From positions 23,315,019 to 23,379,018 of the forward strand of contig NC_064539.1 of NCBI RefSeq assembly GCF_023856365.1: 64,000 nt of DNA, written 5' to 3'. The stretch is from Brienomyrus brachyistius. Taxonomy: Eukaryota > Chordata > Actinopteri > Osteoglossiformes > Mormyridae. This document shows positions 24,292 through 36,502 of the stretch, one piece after another (within the stretch, counting starts at the first letter, position 1; each line of letters begins with the position of its first letter). The position numbers and the translations under genes are program-made. The notes beneath the pieces are model-generated. The model did not search any database. It was given only the letters and a program-made list of their open reading frames with translations, and was not told the DNA's origin.

Positions 24292-24777
24292 TACTGTGCA
24301 AAAGTCTTAGGCAGTGAAAGGAAATGTTTAAAGCTACTTATCTGGGCAGTACGTGTTTATTTGCTCGAAACAACAACACAATTGACTACCATTAGAACAT
24401 ATGCAAGTTAAGAGCAGCACAATAAAAACTAACAAGAATTTCTTCTGTTCTGAAAGAAGTTATGAATGTCTGGTTGGATCATTCGATGAACACCGCTTTG
24501 ATTCCTTACCCTCTCCCAGGGGGTAGCCCAGAAAATCCAAGCATTCGTTGAATTTCACCACTAGCTCAATAAATTAGTTAATTTAGTCAAGTAAATAACT
24601 CGATGGGGTATTGATTAGCCAAACACGTGCTATTGGCTGAGTCAAAATATACATGAGTGTATTGGATGGTAAGTGCAAATCCTGGGGTTACATAGCTGAT
24701 CTGACAGACTAATACACCAACGACAAGATTATTTAAACGTCATTTTCTTTGACTGTCTAAGACTTTTGCAGAAAGAT
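24292..24777. mobile_element. MITE-like non-autonomous Tc1/mariner element
   Basis: The inverted termini pair TGCAAAAGTCTTAGGCAGTG (left, from 24297) with TGCAAAAGTCTTAGACAGTC (reverse complement of the right end, near 24750-24770). Both are continued by similar AAAGGAAATG/AAAGAAAATG sequence. The left end starts TACTGTGCAAAAGTC, a widespread fish transposon terminus. The roughly 485-bp interior is AT-rich and without coding sequence. Confidence 0.75.
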
Positions 24778-25460
24778 AGAAAAATGTCAAACCAACTGTT
24801 TTTAATCCTAGGTACCTACATTCATGCGGCCTTAGAAGGAATCTGGCTTTTTTTCTGCTACATCAATCCTCCTCAACTTTATTATGCATTAATAAAATAA
24901 TCTGGATAAAATTTATCGCCAGGTCCCTTTTTCCAAGCTGAGTGTGTGGCAGAAGGAAGGGGGGCTTCTGTGCTTGATTACAGGATTGCAAGGGCAGACC
25001 ATGGGACGTTTACTGAACACCCCCCTGCTGTGACATAAGGGTGGGGGGTGCTCAATCCCCTTTCCCCCAGGTTCCAACGTCCGTGCTCAAAATGGCTTCA
25101 GATTCCTTTCAGGAGAGTGGAAAGTTAAAAAAAGGATTTAATGATGGCTAAGAAATCAGAGGAAGCTCATTTTCTGAAGGGTAAACAGCGCAGGTCCTGG
25201 GAAGGAGCAGATTCTAGCTGCAGTCCGCTTCCCGAAAGGAATGGAGCTGCTCCTTGAGCCCAGGAAATAAAAATTAAAGTGCAGAGAAGCAGTTTCATGA
25301 TGCGTGAAAGAGGAACAGAGCATTCGTCATGCTTCATATCGATATCGACTGAGAGACGGCTGTTTGGGGACATGCCCCACTGATCACACCGGCCCTCCCC
25401 AGGAGAGTGTCCTTGGCTCGATTTTAAGCTCAAGAGGAATCAAGGGTCTGAGCTCAGGAC

Positions 25461-26431
25461 CGGGGGACACTCAGGGACTCTCGAGGACACTCGTGGATTC
25501 CTGAGGACACTCAGGGACTCTTGGGAACTCCTCAGGACACTCAGGGACTCTTGAGGAGCCCAGGGGACACTCAGGGACTCTTGAGGAGCCCAGGGGACAC
25601 TCAGGGACTCTTGAGGAGCCCAGGGGACACTCAGGGACTCTTGAGGAGCCCAGGGGACACTCTGGGCCTCTCGGGGACACTCACGAACTCTCGTAGTCAC
25701 TCAGGGCCTCTCGGGGACACTCAGGAACTCTCAGGGACACTCAGGGACTCTCGGGGACTCTCAGGGCCTCTCAGGGACACTCAGGGACTCTCGGAGTCAC
25801 TCAGGGCCTCTTGGGGACACTCAAAGACTCTCTGAGTCACTCAGGGACTCTCGGGGACACTCACGAACTCTTGTAGTCACTCAGGGCCTCTCGGGGACAC
25901 TCAAGGACTCTCGAGGACACTCAGGGACTCTCGAGGACACTCAGGGACTCTCGGGGACACTCAAGGACTCTCAGAGACACTCAGGAACTCTCAGGGACAC
26001 TCAGGGACTCTCGAGGACACTCAGGGCCTCTCGGGGACACTCAAGGACTCTCAGAGACACTCAGGAACTCTCAGGGACACTCAGGGACTCTCGGAGTCAC
26101 TCAGGGCCTCTCAGGGACACTCAGGAACTCTCAGGGCCAGTCAGGGACTCTCTGAGTCACTCAAAGACTCTCTGAGACACTCAGGGACTCTCGGGGACAC
26201 TCATGAACTCTCGGGGACACTCATGGCCTCTCGGGGACACTCATGGCCTCTCGGGGACACTCAGGGACTCTCGGAGTCACTCAGGGCCTCTTGAGGACAC
26301 TAAGCGACTCTCAGAGTCATTCAGGGCCTCTCGGAGTCACTCAGGGCCTCTCGGAGTCACTCAGGGCCTCTCGGGGACACTCAGGGACTCTCGGGGACAC
26401 TCAGGGACTCTCGGGGACACTCAGGGACTCT
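25461..26431. repeat. Minisatellite, 20-bp unit with internal 10-bp periodicity (about 48 units)
   Basis: The unit TCAGGGACTCTCGGGGACAC is repeated with no visible insertion or deletion over roughly 970 bp. Each unit is itself a diverged pair of decamers (TCAGGGACTC, TCGGGGACAC). Near 25530-25660 a 30-bp variant containing TTGAGGAGCCCA is repeated four times. Open frames run through it on both strands because the unit lacks stops; I do not regard these as genes. Confidence 0.95.
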
Positions 26432-29400
26432 GCTGCTGAATAATGCAGGCCAGCGTGATGACCCCGCGGCGACTGAATTGGCGAGCCCCGCTGTAAATAA
26501 GGGAGCGGCCCAGCCTGGGTGCCGTCCGGCCATAATTCCTCTCTCACCACCGGGCTTCAGTGAGTGTGACGCTCCTGACCGACACCACACTGGGAGACGC
26601 CGCCGTGAATCACAATGCAGTGCCCAGCGCCCCAGCTCCAGCAAGTCGATTCAGAATATAGATCGCGACCGCCACAGTCCTCGAATAGCTCTCCCAAGCT
26701 GAAGATTTCAAGGCTGCCTCAGGCGAGGGGGGGGTGCTGGTTTTGAGGGGTCGATTTTCACTTCGGCACAGCAAGGGAAGAAGGTTCTTTGGGTCTCCCC
26801 AACCGACCGCAGGGGTTAGACTCTGTGGACTCCAAATGTTCTGGAGTGTTCCTGAGCCTTCCACACACTCTCCTGTGAAGGCGTTGGGGCATCTTCACAC
26901 AATGAAGCTCACGGTACCAATTCATAAACATGGGAACCTGAGACTGGGATGGCCTGGAGGAGAAGGGCCCAAGGCCCAAACAAGAGGCAGGCAGTAGGGA
27001 AGGCAGGAAGAATAACAAGAGGCAGGTCAGGGGTGGCCTGACAGGAAGGGAGAGTGAGCGCCGTTTGGGGGTCAGGGAGGCATTAGTGAGGCACTAGGCA
27101 GGGACTGCCAGAAACCTTGGCCCCTGACAATCAAGAACCACCGGGCTGGCAGGCTGAATTCCTGCGGAAGGGGCGCACACACAAAGACTTGTGTAGCCTC
27201 AGCATGTGTGTGCGTGTGCAGACTCCGCTGCTGAATTGCAAACACTGCCAGCAAACCCACTGGCCACTGGAAAAGCAGCATCAGAGCAGCGCAGTGACAA
27301 GGTCCTTGGTTTGAACTGTGAATCGGACTGTTTATGTGACATTAGCATCCACAGGGAGGTGCTCCTCCGATGTGGCTGGGGGAGGAGAAAGGGGAGCACA
27401 GGAGTGTGTCGTGTCATACACCTCTCCCACTCCCCATACACCCCTCCCCCTGACTCCCCCATACACCTCTCCCCATACACCCCTCCACGACTCCCTCGTA
27501 CATCCCTCTCCCTGACTCCCCCGTACACCCCTCCCCCTGAGTCCTCTGTACACCTTGCTCCGCAAGTCTTCTTTAAACCCTTCTGACAGAACCATAATCA
27601 GGAGCAACTGTTTCAACAGCTACGAGACGCAGACACTGGCTTCCAGTTGGAATGAGAAAAATATCGAGTGTGGTGATCCAAGATCTGGTTTTGGTCAGTT
27701 TAAACCTGTTTAAACCTGTTGAGACTTGACACGCTTTGGGAAGCTTCCCTGGTTTGGGGCCTCTTTCAGATGAGTATTTCTTCCACTGTTCCTTCTCCTT
27801 TGGCAAAGGAGGACAATATCTCGATTGTCGTTTCTACCATTCATCTGCTCGCATAATATCAGATTTTCCACAGAAGGTCGGCACTAACCGGAGCTGTTAG
27901 CTGGCCGTTTCCGAGGCGAGGTAACAAACACACAGTTGAAACCCTCAACCTTGTGGTCACGAACTCCGATCCCCAGCCACTGCTGTGAGCTTCCACACTA
28001 AATAAATGAATAGGATGCACATTTCCTGATGCAAGAGGCTGTCAGTCATTTGACCCAGCGAGCCACTATGGTCCAGAGCCAACTCTAAAATAACCAAGAA
28101 ATACACCACAGAAATAAATTACTTAAGAGCATTAATGAATCCTTAATTTATGGCTAAATAATCCATATCCGAGACAAGGGCGTGACAGAGCACGGAAACT
28201 CGCGTGTTAAAATACGTCGCCTTCAAGGAGCCGCAGTCACAGGAAGCGGCATTTACAATTCATGCTCGGTCTTGTCTTTTTCACTGGATTATCCCTAACG
28301 AAGGCAATCGGACCTCGAACACAAGTTAGCAGGCAGAATGGGGCCCCACGCAGCTCGCCGGAGTTTCTCACTGAGCCCTCGGAGCCGGAAAGGCTGACCG
28401 GGGCCAGTCGGCCAGGTAATCCACCTGGAGCGAAGGATGAATTAAAGATGAGCGTGGAGCAGCGGTCGCTCACGCGGGGTGACGGGGAGACCTCCGGCTC
28501 CTCAGCCGAAACGGAAGCCTGACACCACCTTAATGATTAATCGAGAGTCCCGCGACGGGGGGGGGGGGAAACACGAACCACGCCGGCCAGGCCCATCCGT
28601 ACGAGTCCGTTAGTGGGGAGATGGTACACAGGTCAGACACAGAAGTAGAGGGACAGGACATATTGGCTGGTTTGTGCCGCCCTGCTTTTGACATCGGCCA
28701 AACACACATTCCCTCAAGAAATTTTCTAAGAAAAGAAAAAAAAAAAAGAAAAAGATAATGTTAAAATTCCCCTGGAACAAAGAAGTGAAGGAAAAATAGG
28801 TTTTATTTTGTTCCAACTACCATCATAGGTGCAATTGTGCGAGCTCGGTCCATTTAGCTTTGCTACTCTTAGGAGGGAAAGGACCAGGAGAGGTCATGGG
28901 AAGGACTCATCTGCCACAAGGAAAGGCTAAACGGGAACTGCTGAGAAATACAGGAAGAGCATAAACATCACATGATTCGTGACAGGTCAAAAAGAGGTTT
29001 CATTTATCTTCTCCGGATGGTATGCTTTAGCCCCTCTGTAAAACACATACCTTGATCAATAGGTCTTTGTTGTGGAATTGTGAAGCAAGCTGTATCTCTG
29101 GGCCAGAGGGGAACAGTCACAGTGTCATTTTAAACGCAGCCAGGACGGGCCAGAGGCAGGGACAGAGAGGAAAACCAATGCGACACAAGGAGACAGCAAC
29201 AACAAGGAGAAGCTCGGCTAGCTGATCAGTAATGCCCTGCTTGAATCTTCCTGCAGGTGGTCTGCTAGTCCATATCCATGACCACTGAGATGGGTGGCCA
29301 TACTGACTACAGATCGAGCACATTCCAAAGCCGGCCACCCGACTCTCAATGAACTGGAGATATTTGCAGGTTCAGCCCTTGGAAGCTCGTGCATCAACCG

Positions 29401-30494
29401 CCAGCTTCGCAGCTGGAGCTCTCGGAGCCGAGGGTGATGGGGCGGGAAGCCAGGAGCACATTTCCTGGATGTGCGGGTGATGTTCAGACACAGCCTGTTA
29501 CCAGGAGGGGCCGTCTTTTGGTGGCCGCGACCGGCGCTTAAACGCATTTCTAAGCGGGATCTGGCAGAGACCGGCGCTGCGCTGTTTGTAATTAAGGGGG
29601 CCTATTGATTAGGCATGATGGAGGGTGGTCCCGGGATGCGAGGCGGATCTGAAGCCAGCCCAGTGGGAACGGCAGGCGGCAAGACGCCAGCTCCAGTATG
29701 TAATGAAGCTGCTGAAACGTAATGAAGTACAAGGAGGATTCACTCAAAGAAAACATGCTTTTCCCATAAATCGAGCCCTGGCATTGGCCTGTAACCCACC
29801 CAAATCGGCCCGTGGGTGAATATGAAATATTGTTCCTCCAAGTGCCATGAATATGGAAGAATAAAAGAGCAGCAAATAAAAAGGAAGAAAAAAAACAAAA
29901 GTCATTCAGAATCAGTCTAGCAATTATTGTTTTTTTTCCCACATAGTAACAGGACAGGAAGCTGGAAGTGTAAATTGAGCGGGGGGGGGGGGGGGTTCTC
30001 AATGAGAGAATGAATCTCCGGGTGGGGGGGGAGAAGAAGCGATGTTTCCAGAGGGTGATGCCGTGTCCCCCCCCTTTGGCACGCCTCCATTTTGCGCACC
30101 ACTGCTCTGACTGGCTACCTTGGGTAAGAGCCAGGAGACTTTGGATGCTGGTCCTTTACCATTCCCTCCATTCCCTGGCACTGCCTGAGGGCTGGGGGTG
30201 GGGGTGGGGGGGGGGTACGCTGTGGCACACACTCTAGGTTTCCGTTCCCCTGAACTCAGCAAGGCCATTCGAATTCTCATATTACTTTCGCTCTTATTTT
30301 TGCTGTTTACACCTTTTTGCTGCCCCCCCCCCTCCCCCCCAGCGTGCACTGAGGCAAATTCCAAGCCTTCAGAACTCCACAAGCCTCATAACATAAAACA
30401 AATATCTTTACTTGGCAAATGTTCTCCTGAAAACCATGGAAATAACGTTCAAACTGTATATTTTCAGCTCGGACTATCAGCCTTTATAAAGGGT
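26432..30494. other. Non-genic region
   Basis: No coding sequence is recognised. AT-rich TAAT-containing stretches (28090-28200, 29590-29880) look unique. A short SINE-like scrap (CTTGGTTTGAACTGTG) lies at 27304. Confidence 0.6.
27415..27560. repeat. Degenerate pyrimidine-rich tandem repeat
   Basis: Irregular repetition of CATACACCCCTCCCCCTGAC and close variants (CGTACACCCCTCC, CATACACCTCTCC) about 5-7 times; units vary in length. Confidence 0.75.
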
Positions 30495-30590
30495 ATAGTA
30501 GATATCGCCCTCATGGGACTCGAACCTGGGACACTATGTTTACAAAAGCAGTTCTTTATGCAACCTCCTACCATGCTTTCCTCCTCCTTA
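30495..30590 (-). mobile_element. Possible tRNA-derived SINE fragment
   Basis: The minus strand carries GGTTCGAGTCCC (30519-30530), a perfect B-box consensus, preceded by a weak A-box-like GGTAGGAGG. There is no clear tail or target duplication, so this may be a diverged SINE or chance. Confidence 0.35.
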
Positions 30591-30659
30591 TGCCATATTT
30601 TTGTCATCGTGTGTTTAACAAAATGTGTTGATCCACTCAGGGAATTCCATCCAGCTGTT

Positions 30660-32343
30660 GATGCCATATGCGTTGTGAGTCAGTACTCCGATGGCCATCA
30701 CCAAAGTTACCTGCAGTTTGTGGCACAGAAGCCCTTCTGTTGGTGTGTATCACTCAGGACAGCCTTCATCCACGTCTCGCATCATGGAGCCCTGGCTGCC
30801 CAGCACCCTCTCTGTGGGTCCTGGTGTTTTCCTCCTCGGACCAGGCTCAGCAAGCGCTCACCACCGCTGACCGTGATCACCCCACAAGCCCTGCCGTTCC
30901 GGAGGACGCTCTGACAGTCGCCTGACAGTAGCGATTCGGTCTTTGTCAGTCACTCAGATCTCTGCCCATTTCTTCTGCATTCAACAGCTCATCCACCAGT
31001 ACCGGAATTTTGGCTTACCACCTAATATATCCCAGACGTTGACAATCACCATTTTTAATAGACAGTCAATATTATTAGTAACACTGTATTGAATTTGTTC
31101 TCCAATTACTTGACTGGGAGAACAGAGTGTGTAGCTATAGATAACTGTAACTCTACCTCACACATAGTAAAAACCGGTGTGCCTCAAGGTTCTATTTTAG
31201 GACCTGTTTTATTCTCTGTTTATATGAACAATATTAGTTTAGGGTTAGAACCAGCAAAAATACACTTATATGCTCATGATACAATTCTTCACACCACTGC
31301 TTTGTCACTGCATGAGATTCCTTACAGTCTGCTTTTAATTTACAGATGTCACTTGTCAAGTTAAAACTGGTGTTAAATGCCAAGGAAACTACATTTATGG
31401 TATTTGCACGGTCATGTTCTCCCCTCGATTATTCTGTTTCAACACCAGACGGCACTCATCCAGAGAGGATCGCTTCTTACAAATATCTCGGTATCTGGCT
31501 TGACAATAAGTTATCGTTTGGAGTCCATATAAACAGTTTGTTAAAAAAAACTTCACCCCAAACCAGGCTTCTATTTCCGTTTAAAGAATTGTTTTCCGTT
31601 TATTGCTAGAAAAAGATTAGTACAGAGCAACTTCCTATCAGTATTCGATTATGGTGATATAATATACATGCATGCACCTTCATCTTATTTGGAGAAACTA
31701 GGTGTTATATATCATGCAGCATTGAAGTTTATAACTGGTGCAACAGCAAGAACATCATTGTAAGCTTTATGAGATGGTGGAGTGGACATCATTACATCTA
31801 CAGAAGGAAAATGCATTTCCTGGATTTTATTGCAAATGCTTTAAAGGATAAATTACCTCAGTACATATGTAGTTTGCTGGCATTCCGCACTAATACATAC
31901 AGAACCGGCTCATCAGTTAAACTTCTCCTTCAGCCTCCCACCACAAGCACAGAACTGAGCAAATCCGGCTTTTATTCTTATGCATCACATGAGTGGAACA
32001 CATCACAAAATTTATTGAAGTTAGACTCCTTGCCCTCTCTGAATGTCTTCAAAAATCTCTTAGATTAAAGATCAGTGTCATTATTTCATCGAAATTAATT
32101 TCATTCTATGTATTTTCGGAGAGTATTTGTACGTGTTTTAGTTTGTGTTCATATTAATCATCTCTGCATGTATGTATATGAAACTTTTGTCTTATTTTCT
32201 TATTTGCTGCCATCTTGGCCAGGACTTCTTGGAAGAAGAGAGATCGTATCTCAGTGGAACATTCCTGGTAAAATAAAGGATGAATAAATAAAATAAAAAA
32301 ATTTCATGTAGGGGTCGTCATAATGATTTGGCTCATCAGTGTA
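30660..32343. mobile_element. Decayed DNA transposon split by the LINE insertion
   Basis: The flanks of the LINE belong to one common teleost interspersed element. The left part (about 30660-31084) contains GATGGCCATCACCAAAGTTA, a stretch near 30835-30960 and CACCTAATATATCCCA. The right part (32308-32343) ends TCATAATGATTTGGCTCATC followed by AGTGTA, the recurrent terminal sequence of that element (usual form TCATAATGTTATGGCTGATC, then GGTGTA). The LINE interrupts the element a few tens of bases before this terminus. The matching left terminal repeat is not recognisable. No intact transposase is present. Recognition is from recollection of the family, not from a search. Confidence 0.6.
31085..32301 (+). 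mobile_element. 5'-truncated, decayed non-LTR retrotransposon (LINE, L2/CR1/Rex1-like group), reverse transcriptase remnant
   Basis: The palm of a LINE reverse transcriptase can be read on the plus strand in several frames. At 31089-31364 it carries the typical GVPQGSILGPVLFSVYMN motif and then LYAHDTILH, where the catalytic YADD has become YAHD. A frameshift near 31346 leads to LKLVLNAKETTFMVF and SYKYLGIWLDNKLSFGVHI. A third open stretch (about 31585-31760, no ATG) reads NCFPFIARKRLVQSNFLSVF. The C-terminal part (31769-32068) ends in NTSQNLLKLDSLPSLNVFKN. The 3' end has the ATTCCTGGTAAAATAAAGG tail followed by short A-rich repeats, typical of these fish LINEs. With at least three frame breaks and a lost catalytic Asp it cannot be active. 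It lies inside another transposon. The clade assignment is tentative. Confidence 0.88.
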
Positions 32344-33348
32344 TGAACCTGCAAACTTTCCTCAAACTGGGAGTTTTGTTTTGAGGAAGCTGTTATTTTT
32401 AGCCGGGCAAAAGAAGAATTCTTTACTGGCAGTTTTCAGGGTCATCCGGACAGCTCTCCCAAGCCCCGAAATCAAACTGCAACCTCATAGTGTGAAAGCA
32501 TTCAAACCACACCCCCCAACCCAAGTCAATCTACATTAAAGCCCCCTAGTCATCAGCTTCAGGCACGTTTACGTGCTTGACGGTAAGATGTTCTGCCTGG
32601 AGCATTTCAGATTCCATACTGAGGCCAGGGGCATTTCACAGGACCTGGCGAGGGCAAGACTCGGCTTCCATTTTAGTCATGAAGCTCTGTGAGGCTTCCC
32701 AAGCACCGTGCATTTAGCCGGCTCCTTCAGGACATGCTCCCTGGAGTTCGAGCCATTGACTGGTAAGAAAAAACAAGCAAATCCCTCCTTTCCACCAACC
32801 ATCCACCCAGCACTTCCCTACTTTCCTCCATCGTTGAGTCGGCATCACTCTCTTTTTCCCCCCCATATACGCCATTCTGGTCAGGGGTGTCTGTTAAATA
32901 AATAAACGATGGAAGCATTCGACCCGGTCCTTCCCCCGAAGGGGGCCCTCTCTCTCAGGCCGGGATTGTTTGATGTAGTCGTCTGCGGTTATGCCTGATG
33001 AAAACGGCTGACCGCCAGCTGACAAGTCACTCCGGCACTTAACGTAAACACTCTGAGGATGAGAGGCAGGCTATGCGGGGCGGGTCTACTGGCACCGGGG
33101 TACAATTAATGAAGCACTTAATTGTGTTTATAACCACAAGTATAAAGCACATATACAAAGCACTTAAATGAAACCGTCTGTGTCCAAGCTCTAGAGCACC
33201 ATGGGTAAGCGGAGCGGGGCCGTGTGGCGTGGCAAATACATCTCCTGCCCAACTCCACGCTGCGCTTCTGCCTTTTCTCTGTCTACTTTCGCAGCTCATT
33301 AACAGTTGCTTAAAACAGTATAATTAAGAGGAGTACAAGAGTGGAACT

Positions 33349-33368
33349 GAGAGAGAGAGAGAGAGAGA
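33349..33368. repeat. (GA)n microsatellite
   Basis: About ten GA units. Confidence 0.9.
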
Positions 33369-33680
33369 TTTCAGATTGTGAAAGGGAAAATGTAATCGCA
33401 TTCACAGGAAGTGAGACTTATTGATTCACACAGGGAAATAAACTGTCACATGGGTGCCCCTGAAAACAGCAGTGTAAGTACGACAGAAAGGCTCATGTTA
33501 GCTTAGCAAGTTGCTCCACTAGATTGAAATTTATTTCTGATATAAATTCTGATTTCCCGCTCATAGCCTTGTTGGAAGGAACAGAGTGAACAGCGAAGTT
33601 AGAAAAACAGCAACCAATGACAGATGGCTGGGCTGAATCCGAGAGCAATTTAAACAAGGCCAAATGAATTTAATGAGACT

Positions 33681-33681
<1 letters not shown>

Positions 33682-33721
<40 letters not shown>
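33682..33721. repeat. (AC)n microsatellite
   Basis: About 20 AC units. Confidence 0.95.
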
Positions 33722-33723
<2 letters not shown>

Positions 33724-35904
33724 ATACTCATACTCAGTGAAGAGCAGCTTATGTGAGGGGATGTTGCAGGGAACTAGGCTTCCTCTGGTGGAAGCTCAGG
33801 ATTCATGTCTGTTTTTGGTTTTAGCAGCTTAGTGGCTAAACGGCTTAGGGATCGACTGGCCACCTTGCCGCTGGCTTGGCGTCACGCCAAGGCCCCATAA
33901 GCGGGGGTGGGGAGGATGTGAGGAGAGAGGAAGCTGAAGAACACCTGAACCGATTGCTAACACAACGGGGAATACGGATTGCCGGAAGTCATGGGAGACA
34001 CACAGTGAGTGGTCATGGCTGGGCGGCGGGAGGTCATGTGACCCTTCAGAAACTCCCTTACTAATGACCATCATCTACAACATAAAGTCATTTTCATCTT
34101 GACAACACACCTGAACTATTTGACTTTTACCCATTTATGCAACTATTAATCTATGAAAAGTAAAGATACAAATACTGGTCTCAGTCGGGACATGTCGCCT
34201 CTGATATCTACCCAATTCCCTTCAGGTGCTAAAGACCCTTTGTTTGGTTTTGTCTGCATATTACATAAACGTTTCTTCTTGAAATTGCTCCGGGATGCAG
34301 GCAGCACACTGTGGTGATCCTCTCAGCTGTGCTATCTTTTCCTGAATACAGCAGTCAGGGGTGAATGTGAGAGCTGGAGATGTTGTGAGGAAGCCTTTTC
34401 TGTTGGAAATCCGGCTTCGCCAAACAATGCTTATCTGGTCTCTGTAGGTGGGAGGTCACTGGGAAGCTTCCCTGAGGAGCAGGCTGCTCTACCCTGCACT
34501 GCGCTGTCACCTCTCAGTCTCTCCCTTTTAAAAAAGATCTACCTTCTTATCCACACTCTTATCTTCACGGCAGTATAGAGGGTACCCCAACACTTGGGTA
34601 AGCAGGGGTCACGTCCTCAGGGTGTGACATTTTTTCACATCTGCACTCAAAGGAACAGAGAGCGAATGGGACAGGAAAGACCAAGGCTGGAACTCAGCTG
34701 ACTTCTGGAAGTTACATTCTGGGGAAGGACTTTGCTTTTTCATGACTGAAGGTTTATACCGACCAGCACTACAGAAACGGAAGCTTTAACATGGTTCGTT
34801 TCTGCTGGAGTTGCTTCACGAAGTGGCACCACGCTCCCTCACACTAGCTGAAGTCTGCTGGGTCCCCACCATGCAGAGTGCCCTGCCAGTCACCCATCAT
34901 GCCCCAGCCCTTAGGTAAAGAGCACAGGTCCCATGAAGAATCTGCCTGAGCAGAACTATGATCAGACCTTCTAAGACACATTAAAACCTCATAAATTCAG
35001 AATTTCACTGCCCCGCACAAGTCCTTCCTGTTAATGGCTCATTAAATAACACACACATTATCAAGAGCCGAGCCCATAGAAAATACATACAAAGCTCGAG
35101 TGAATCAACCTGATATGGGGCTGCTTTGTGTCCAATTAGGGCATCAGAATGTTTCTGATCAGGCAAAACTCAGAGAGGCAGAATTCACTGCGGGGGGGAC
35201 ATCCTGTCTCACTAACCGATACAAACGATTACAATCTAATTAAACCAGTCATACAACTCAATGCAGACCATTTCACTGCACAATAGTGCAAGCCCTGAGT
35301 GAATGACATCACTTCCCTAAAGGAGGTAGTGCACCCTATTTACATTAAAGAAAGACCTTTTGAGGAAACCCCCATCCTACCCCAGTCCATTCTCATGCTG
35401 ACATGTACTGTTATGTACTAGCCTTCCTGTGAGGTACATCCAGGGCCAATTTAAGAGAAAGTTGCAGGACCCAAGGCCAGAATTTCACTAGAATTTGAAA
35501 TTTTTTTGGTTCTTTGTCATGTTTACCATAGCAGGAGTAAAACTGTGTTTCACTTTAACTTTATCGATTTGTTTAGTGCCATTCATGGCTTCTAGGAAGT
35601 TAGGAAGTGACCAGTTCTCTGTTCAGGGTGTCAGGAAGAAAGTTTTCCTTCAGTGACAAACTAAATGAATTGAAGAACATAAAGCTGCTGTGAGGATTAA
35701 GTAACCCACATGTAGCTAAGTCAGAGCCTGTGGCTTGGAAGTGATCCACCTGTACATGCCCTGCAATAGGAAGCCCCAAACTGATAATCGCTATTAGTCA
35801 ACCAATCAGAGAGCTGACTATTCTGGTGAGACTACAACTATTTCGCACCCCCGCCCCCCCCAATGGTGATGAATCAGTTCATATCACTTCTAAGGACCAT
35901 CTGC

Positions 35905-36060
35905 AGCCATCCATCCATTTTTAACAACTGCATATCCAATCAGTTTCAAGGTCATGGGGCATCGGCATTTAACACAAAATTTTATCAGTATCAGGTGCAA
36001 AGTGAGGCACAGCCAAGAAAACCACACAAACATACAGACACACACGCATGCACACTGCAG
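35905..36060 (+). repeat. Teleost interspersed repeat, fragment
   Basis: CAGCCATCCATCCATTTTTA, then AACTGCATATCCAATCAG and AAGGTCATGGGGC, match the head of the family seen at 5513 and 58215; the rest is decayed. Confidence 0.55.
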
Positions 36061-36179
36061 TGACTGGGTGTCACTGGATCATATGCACAGCATTTCTGTG
36101 GGAAGGTAACCAGTGAACCCCTCAAACCCCAGGTAGAAAACATGATTGAGGTGTCCCATGCATTTCCCCAGATTTTTAA

Positions 36180-36370
36180 GTCAATTGAATTCAATTATAT
36201 TTTTATAGATAATTTTTACAACATTACACTGTATCAAAGTGCTCTACATTATCGCCACCCAAAGCCTCCAGAGAGCAAGCCAGAGGTGACAGTTACAAGA
36301 AAAAACTCCTTAGAAGGAAGAAATCCTGGAAGGAACCAGACTCAAAAGGGAAGCCCAATGTCCAGGGCAA
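36180..36370 (+). repeat. Teleost interspersed repeat
   Basis: ATTCAATTATATTTTTATAG, then AAGTGCTCTACATTA, GAGAGCAAGCCAGAGGTGAC, AAGAAAAAACTCCTTAGAAG and AACCAGACTCAAAAGGGAAG are the diagnostic phrases of a widespread fish repeat. Confidence 0.7.
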
Positions 36371-36502
36371 AATTCTAATTTATACAGTCAAAATTTTAAG
36401 ATTTCAGTCTAATGCAGAGGGCAGGCAGGTGAGGGCAGGCAGGTGAGGGCAGGCAGATGATGGTGCTGCTTCTGACAGCAGGATGAATGGTGGTACAGCA
36501 GC

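Larger units (their letters stand above)
32344..35904. other. Non-genic region
   Basis: Contains the (GA)n and (AC)n microsatellites and otherwise unique-looking sequence. The 33100-33180 stretch (AATTAATGAAGCACTTAATT) is AT-rich with paired TAAT cores. No gene is recognised. Confidence 0.6.

Noticed and set aside
25440..26443. Open frames on both strands with repeated peptides
   Set aside because: Translation of the 20-bp minisatellite, which has no stop in its unit.
30519..30530. Functional tRNA gene suggested by a perfect B box
   Set aside because: No cloverleaf can be folded around it and the A box is weak; more likely a SINE remnant.
30198..30914. 238-codon plus-strand ORF
   Set aside because: Runs through a G-run, a SINE-like sequence and the left part of a DNA transposon; no domain recognised.
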